Positions 5,004 to 6,898 of a stretch of 6,898 bases of DNA are shown in pieces. The position numbers were made by a program, and so were the translations under genes. The notes below the pieces were generated by a model, which was not told where the DNA came from, did not search any database, and saw only the letters and a list, made by a program, of their open reading frames with translations. How positions within the stretch are numbered: the first letter of the stretch is position 1; each line of letters opens with the position of its first letter. Source of the stretch: Gemmatimonadota bacterium (lineage in GTDB: Bacteria; Gemmatimonadota; Gemmatimonadetes; JACCXV01); the NCBI GenBank assembly GCA_013696835.1, contig JACCXV010000362.1, positions 1 to 6,898 on the forward strand, in the 5' to 3' direction.

Positions 5004-5503
5004 GCGCCCCCGACACCTTCCGCGAATTTCTCCGCTCGCGCGACCTGCCCGTGACCGAGCAGCGCATGCGGGTCGCCACGCTCCTCTTCTCCACCCACAA
5101 GCACGTGAGCGTTGAGGAGATCCTCGAGCGCCTGCAGGCCGACCGGGTCGAGATCGGCAAGGCGACGGTGTATCGTACGCTGGACCTGCTCGTTGACAGC
5201 GGCCTCGTGCGCGAGCACGACTTCGGGGAAGGCTTCAAGCGCTACGAGTACCTGGCCGGGCCAGCCGATCACGAGCACCTGATCTGCGAGAGCTGCAACA
5301 AGCTGATCGAGTTCACCAGCGTCGAGATCGAAGACCTCAAGCGGGAGCTCGCCCGAGCCCATAACTTCCAGCCACGGTTCCACCGGGTGGAAGTGTACGG
5401 CCTCTGCGAGGACTGTGGCGTTGGAGCCGTAGAGCAGGGATCCCCGGCCGATCGGCTGCCCAAGGCGGCCTTCTCGAGAGGAGGAGGACGGCGACAGACG
5501 TGA
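5000..5503 (+). CDS. Fur-family metal-responsive transcription regulator
   Basis: A 167-residue Fur/Zur/PerR-type repressor that binds promoter DNA as a dimer when loaded with metal. The N-terminal winged helix (about 5-85) includes LPVTEQRMRVATLL, HKHVSVEEIL, and the recognition helix KATVYRTLDLLVDSGLV (54-70). The dimer/metal domain (about 86-140) has HEHLIC with His91 and His93, CxxC pairs at 96/99 and 136/139 for structural zinc, and His128. His35 and Glu83 are further likely regulatory-site ligands. The residues do not separate Fur from Zur or PerR, so I give no symbol. The start is GTG 5000, overlapping the upstream stop. The frame stays open upstream to ATG 4766, but that extension would be a shadow of the previous gene and the family begins here. 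The C-terminal tail after residue 140 is about 25 residues longer than usual and basic at the end (RGGGRRQT). Confidence 0.93.
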   Translation: MSAPDTFREFLRSRDLPVTEQRMRVATLLFSTHKHVSVEEILERLQADRVEIGKATVYRTLDLLVDSGLVREHDFGEGFKRYEYLAGPADHEHLICESCNKLIEFTSVEIEDLKRELARAHNFQPRFHRVEVYGLCEDCGVGAVEQGSPADRLPKAAFSRGGGRRQT

Positions 5504-6567
5504 ACAGACGCGGTCCATACCTGAGGACTGGCCGCACCGGGACCTGCATGACCAGGACAGGCCTCACGGCGGAGCCTGCGATCCGCGGCGCCTGGGGCCG
5601 CTTGGTCTGGCTGATTCTCATGCCGCTCTTCACTAGCGCAGCCCCGGGTTTTGCGCAGGAAGAGTCTCCGGCCGGTCTGGCCGCGCTCGAGCTCCCGATC
5701 GGCGCCCGCCCGCTCGGCATGGGGCGCGCGTACGTCGCCTCCTCGGGTGATCTGCAGGGCCTCTTCTACAATCCCGCCGGCCTGGCGGCGCGCGACTCGA
5801 TCGGGCTGACCTTTTCCCGCTACCAGGGGGCCTCCGACCTGGACGTCACGGGCAACTTCGGCGCGGCCTCGCTGCCGCTCCTGGGTGGCGCCGTGACGGT
5901 GGCGGCGAGCTTCGAGGACTTCGGCAGCACCCAGCTCACCGGCTCGACCCCCGAGCCGCTGGGGACGCTCGACCTGCGCAACCTGGTGCTCGTGGCGAGC
6001 TACGCCTACGAGCTGTCCCCCTCCGTGTCGGTGGGTGCCTCGGCCAAGTACCTGAACTCGGACCTGGGCGTGGCGGAGGGCAGCGGGGTCTCCTTCGACG
6101 CGGGAGCGCTGCTGCGCCCCGCCGGCTCGCCGCTCACCATCGGGGCGGCGGTGCTCAACGTGGGGCCCAAGGTCACGTTCAAGCTGAACGACGCCGACGA
6201 GGGGGATACGGAGGGCGCGGGAGACGACCTGCCGAGCCGCTTCCGCTGGGGCGCAGCCCTCGACGTCGGGCAACTGACCCGCTCGCAGGGCGAGTACGGG
6301 CTGCGCATCGCGGCCGACGTGGAGCACAACCTCCGCGAGCTGGGTGAGATCAGCGCCTTTGGCGGGGCCGCGGTGGAATACCGCGACATGATCGTGCTCA
6401 GGGGCGGCGTGCTGAACCTGAACAACCCGTTTGGCGGGGAGTCGGCGACCGGGGCTTCTCTCGGCGCGGGCGTGCACTGGCAGAAGCTGCGCGTGGACGT
6501 GGCGCGCGAGCTGGGGGTGAACGAGGCCGGGGACGAGACTCACTTCAGCTTCGGCGTCGAGTTTTGA
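5500..6567 (+). CDS. PorV/PorQ-like outer-membrane beta-barrel protein
   Basis: A 355-residue exported protein of the PorV/PorQ (UPF0164-like) family, FadL-related barrels of the outer membrane; PorV homologues act in type IX secretion, but many members have no known role. A basic N-terminus and a hydrophobic core (35-48) precede a likely signal-peptidase site after Ala52 (GFA|QEE). The family signature follows: GARPLGMGRAYVA (68-80) and LFYNPAGLA (88-96). The rest is alternating beta-strand sequence with Gly-rich turns, ending in Phe (FSFGVEF), the usual last residue of outer-membrane barrels. GTG 5500 overlaps the Fur stop (GTGA), with GGAGGAGG at 5480-5487 about 12 bases upstream. ATG 5548 (residue 17) would give a shorter, more typical signal peptide and may be the true start. 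The gene probably shares an operon with Fur and the lipoprotein gene 2 bases downstream. Very high GC marks it as native. Confidence 0.88.
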   Translation: MNRRGPYLRTGRTGTCMTRTGLTAEPAIRGAWGRLVWLILMPLFTSAAPGFAQEESPAGLAALELPIGARPLGMGRAYVASSGDLQGLFYNPAGLAARDSIGLTFSRYQGASDLDVTGNFGAASLPLLGGAVTVAASFEDFGSTQLTGSTPEPLGTLDLRNLVLVASYAYELSPSVSVGASAKYLNSDLGVAEGSGVSFDAGALLRPAGSPLTIGAAVLNVGPKVTFKLNDADEGDTEGAGDDLPSRFRWGAALDVGQLTRSQGEYGLRIAADVEHNLRELGEISAFGGAAVEYRDMIVLRGGVLNLNNPFGGESATGASLGAGVHWQKLRVDVARELGVNEAGDETHFSFGVEF

Positions 6568-6569
6568 GA

Positions 6570-6898
6570 GTGCCTGCTCTGGAGCCTGTGCTGCTGCGGT
6601 GCCTCCCCTGCCTGCTCCTCCTGACGGGGATGGTGGGCTGCCGGGAAGAGTCCAAGGTGGCCGCGGAGACGCGCCTCGCTGACCGGCGAGCCGGGGCCGC
6701 CCCCTCGCGAGCCGTTGCGGCGACGGTTCCCGGGATGCAGGCGGAGCAGAGTGGCTCCGCTGTGGCGCGCAGGCCGGAGGGAAGGTCGCGCGGGGCGCTG
6801 CGGGTCGTGTACTCCGCGAGCACCCAGGGCTGGCTGGAGCCGTGCGGCTGCGCGGTGAAGGGCAAGGAGATGGGAGGCGTGGCGCGCCGGGCCACCGT
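6570..6898 (+). CDS. Lipoprotein of the LEPCGC metallophosphoesterase type (5' part only)
   Basis: This gene is cut by the window end after 109 codons. It starts at GTG 6570, 2 bases after the PorV-like stop, with only a weak GAG before it, so coupled translation is likely. The N-terminus is a lipoprotein signal: hydrophobic LLRCLPCLLLLTG then MVGC with the lipidated Cys at 24. A low-complexity Ala/Arg-rich linker (25-75) follows, then strand RVVYSASTQGWLEPCGC (78-94) and GGVARRAT (102-109). The GWLEPCGC ... GGxARRAT pattern is, as I recall, typical of the first metal-site region of calcineurin-like, 5'-nucleotidase-related phosphoesterases, some fused to cytochrome c domains. The catalytic half lies beyond the window, so enzyme activity cannot be judged. 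Confidence 0.75.
   Translation, partial: MPALEPVLLRCLPCLLLLTGMVGCREESKVAAETRLADRRAGAAPSRAVAATVPGMQAEQSGSAVARRPEGRSRGALRVVYSASTQGWLEPCGCAVKGKEMGGVARRAT

Noticed and set aside
4787..6543. Long open frames on the minus strand across the Fur and PorV-like genes
   Set aside because: They are antisense shadows produced by GC-rich third positions; their translations are Arg/Pro/Ala/His-rich with no recognisable motifs, and the plus-strand genes are clear.

Overview
The window reads as a piece of a high-GC Gram-negative-type chromosome that carries a lower-GC signalling cassette. By eye, the flanks (about 1-815 and 4750-6898) run near 65-75% GC with strong G/C at third codon positions, while the middle (about 880-4660) runs near 42-55%. 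A PorV/PorQ-type outer-membrane protein, a lipoprotein of the LEPCGC metallophosphoesterase type and a Fur regulator, all on the + strand, point to a diderm bacterium such as Gemmatimonadota or a neighbouring high-GC phylum. This placement is an inference, not a proof.

Left flank: a 254-residue two-domain protein of unknown function (50-814), with a possible promoter just upstream. Next comes a 220-base gap before the first large gene of the cassette. It holds a GC-rich hairpin (857-875), a weak sigma-54-like -24/-12 match (847-862), and a strong Shine-Dalgarno in the loop of a 6-bp inverted repeat (888-909). That Shine-Dalgarno leads into a 31-codon ORF for a hydrophobic peptide (907-1002).

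Central cassette: the small ORF is followed at 1035 by a polytopic membrane HD-GYP phosphodiesterase with all catalytic motifs. Twenty bases after its stop begins a 667-residue TPR / sigma-54-activator AAA+ / Fis-HTH protein (2399-4402) with intact Walker A, GAFTGA and Walker B motifs. The first 90 bases of that gene contain a 7-bp direct repeat and a perfect 12-bp inverted repeat. The three genes look like one operon: a candidate peptide, a membrane c-di-GMP-degrading enzyme and a transcription activator whose sensor is a TPR domain. This combination is the best candidate here for an undescribed signalling system. Its working order (peptide or small molecule, to TPR sensor or membrane enzyme, to sigma-54 promoter) is speculation.

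Right side: 4403-4661 has no convincing gene but carries six copies of TCTTG on one strand. A small hypothetical gene (4662-5003) with a lower-GC 5' end then begins a tightly packed run with a Fur-family regulator (5000-5503), a PorV-like outer-membrane protein (5500-6567) and a lipoprotein gene cut by the window edge (6570 onward). Two of these junctions are GTGA stop/start overlaps and the third has a 2-base gap, so the four are probably co-transcribed. No tRNA, rRNA, CRISPR array, transposase, integrase or terminal direct repeat was seen.
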